Of a stretch of 64,000 nt of DNA, positions 63,501-64,000 are shown one piece after another. This stretch comes from an uncultured Collinsella sp. Lineage in GTDB: Bacteria; Actinomycetota; Coriobacteriia; Coriobacteriales; Coriobacteriaceae. The DNA lies in NCBI GenBank assembly GCA_905213265.1, contig CAJMHR010000001.1, positions 1 to 64,000 on the forward strand. The letters are read 5' to 3'. Made by a program: the position numbers and the translations under genes. Under the pieces are notes generated by a model that was given only the letters and a program-made list of their open reading frames with translations, was not told the origin of the DNA and ran no database searches. Numbering within the stretch: the stretch's first letter is position 1; the number at the start of each line of letters is the position of its first letter.

Positions 63501-64000
63501 GCATGCTCGCCAGCTCATCCATGCGCGCGTTCGAAAGATCGGAGAGCGCCGCCATGAGGCTGGGACTCGTGGGGACAGGTGCTGGGAAGGGAAAGTTGGG
63601 GTTGACCGTGGGCGTTGTAGGCGCGGGACGCGCGGACTGTTTGGGCTGAGCCGCAAACGTGCGGACCGGCGTGCGCAAACCTTCGACGGGCTCGGCACCG
63701 CTGGCGTCCAGGTACGCCAGCGCCGTGGCGATGGCGTGCTTGCACATGCCGGGGTAGCGATAGGCAGCGGGGCAATCGCAGTCGTAGTCGATCACCTCGT
63801 GCTCGTCCATGTCAAGCGCCACGTGCGTCTTGTACAGGTCGCCGCGCGAGCCGCGCACCGAGCCCTCAACCGTCACGTTTTTGGAGAAGCGCGAGCCGCT
63901 GTCCTCGATCGACAGAACGGCGCCGTTGAGCATGAGCGAACGCCCCTTCATAAAGGTTCCGCTCAACGCCGCCTCTTTGCGAAGCGCCTGCACAAACGTC
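60547..64000 (-). CDS. SWIM zinc-finger SNF2-family helicase, 5' end outside the window
   Basis: At least 1148 residues of a Swi2/Snf2 ATPase. The N-terminal SWIM finger (YDCDCPAAYRYPGMCKHAIA, CxC...CxH) is near residue 80. A long middle region of strands and helices (180-640) follows, then the helicase core: DDMGLGKTLQ (motif I), LDEAQYIKNP (II), LTGTPIENRLSELWSIFDFLMPG (III), LFSQFTGMLDIIG and DRAHRIGQQHAVTVYKLIAKDTIEERI (V-VI). The frame is open to the right edge, so 10-20 more residues probably lie beyond. Such proteins remodel protein-DNA complexes; the exact role is unknown. Confidence 0.92.
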   Translation of the reverse strand, partial: TFVQALRKEAALSGTFMKGRSLMLNGAVLSIEDSGSRFSKNVTVEGSVRGSRGDLYKTHVALDMDEHEVIDYDCDCPAAYRYPGMCKHAIATALAYLDASGAEPVEGLRTPVRTFAAQPKQSARPAPTTPTVNPNFPFPAPVPTSPSLMAALSDLSNARMDELASMRRKLAGAVGPDAPKAALEPSLVPYYNPLFADRFSWALEFRIRCGSVSYVVKDIDGMADAYVRGGTFSYGKKLTFVHTPEAFEDVSTKLLSLVLTTVAYLDDITSSRSASYDFARSGFVAERQLPLSEHSIVYVLDLLRGQTISFEPAWSRGTTTHRTYDVAVELSPQGEDEASAKRPPLLAAKIAPAAGGSYDLRLPADAYCFASGDVAYLVDTRRARRTDVAFAQHAAPFLSRLLPCRTPVHIAADQVGEFCRMALPILRDYTDLTAPAALDTVAPEPSFAMAIGVDDGLVTCKITVTYGDWSADLFSLGAPGSPFEEQRPGVPPRDEVAEFRVMDTAALYFDFYEGGLAFEERDDESLFCLLTEGLSALSELGEVMLSDRLRQISVRPAPKLSVRATVKSNLLDVELGASGLSAADLAIYLDSYKRHQTFARLTSGDIIRLDEGARAAFGLAEDLGVDAVDLLDGVSLPASSTLFVDSMLARTPALEADRDAAFRRTVERLDTLGKMDFTVPVSLKATLRGYQVDGYQWLGSLEHLGLGGILADDMGLGKTLQMTAHILARVEAGDIKPTLVVCPASLVYNWTAELERFAPSLDVCAIVGAKAQRRVQIAGVAEHNVVVTSYDLMRRDIDEYVEQDFARVVLDEAQYIKNPLTQVARATKRLPAGVRFALTGTPIENRLSELWSIFDFLMPGLLGTRESFAKRFESPVEHAEGDSAARLQALVSPFVLRRVKEDVVADLPEKIEDTVMAQLTGEQRKLYLANQDRIAQQVQHREASEFKKDKLKVLAELTKLRQICCDPRLHYEDYKAGSAKLDTCMELVYGALDGGHRILLFSQFTGMLDIIGKRLAKEDIAFLKLTGASSKESRAKMVAQFQAGEVPVFLISLKAGGVGLNLTAADVVIHYDPWWNVAAQDQATDRAHRIGQQHAVTVYKLIAKDTIEERIMQMQESKRDLVNSVLGGDGISSALFTREDVLALLGGDGR

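Overview
The window is high-GC bacterial DNA, densely packed with genes on both strands. The gene set points to an anaerobic gut actinobacterium of the Coriobacteriia, most like Collinsella: a superoxide reductase instead of oxygen-dependent defence genes, QueH as the queuosine reductase, folate one-carbon genes including formate-THF ligase, a riboswitch-controlled DUF4430 surface protein, and an IS256-type element. The taxonomy is inferred from gene content and style; no rRNA or tRNA gene is seen.

Layout. 1-3.2 kb: the end of an IS256-like element, then a zinc/cadmium-type efflux operon (ArsR/SmtB repressor, a separate HMA metal-binding peptide, a P1B ATPase) with three copies of one operator motif and a very long hairpin after it. 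3.3-6.6 kb: a DtxR/MntR-like regulator and an ABC-F/HAD pair. 6.7-10.4 kb: pstS-pstC-pstA-pstB phosphate uptake operon with its own terminator. 10.6-20.5 kb: peptidase, HAD and DegV genes, a YafQ/DinJ-type toxin-antitoxin pair, a LOG-family protein, tgt, a short-chain dehydrogenase and a tail-anchored coiled-coil protein, interspersed with palindromic repeats and three copies of a multi-helix element directly after stop codons. 20.5-28.9 kb: queA-queH, DUF3267 protein, MetRS-like enzyme, RNA m5C methyltransferase, TIM-barrel-like protein and a second DegV. 29.2-32.2 kb: class III fructose-bisphosphatase and two GtrA proteins.

32.3-37.4 kb is the most distinctive locus: a cobalamin riboswitch precedes a 1288-residue membrane-anchored surface protein with four DUF4430 (transcobalamin-like) domains, a beta-propeller and an InlB-type repeat, followed by a second membrane-anchored DUF4430 protein. 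Together they look like a cell-surface corrinoid capture system. 37.5-41.3 kb: UbiB-like kinase with a phasin-like partner, and a C69 dipeptidase. 41.4-43.2 kb: an intact IS256-family element inserted into the tip of a 35-bp inverted-repeat MITE-like element. 43.2-49.3 kb: fchA-folD, then paralogous lipoproteins (one with a premature stop) and a frameshifted PI-PLC-like surface protein.

49.3-64 kb: PH-like and zinc-ribbon proteins, a CDF metal transporter, a membrane protein with seven-residue repeats, formate-THF ligase, coupled ruvC-ruvA-ruvB, a NAD synthetase-like protein that has lost the catalytic residues of both halves, a superoxide reductase and a SWIM/SNF2 helicase running off the right edge. 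fchA, folD and fhs together would interconvert formate and methylene-THF; tgt, queA and queH cover late queuosine steps.
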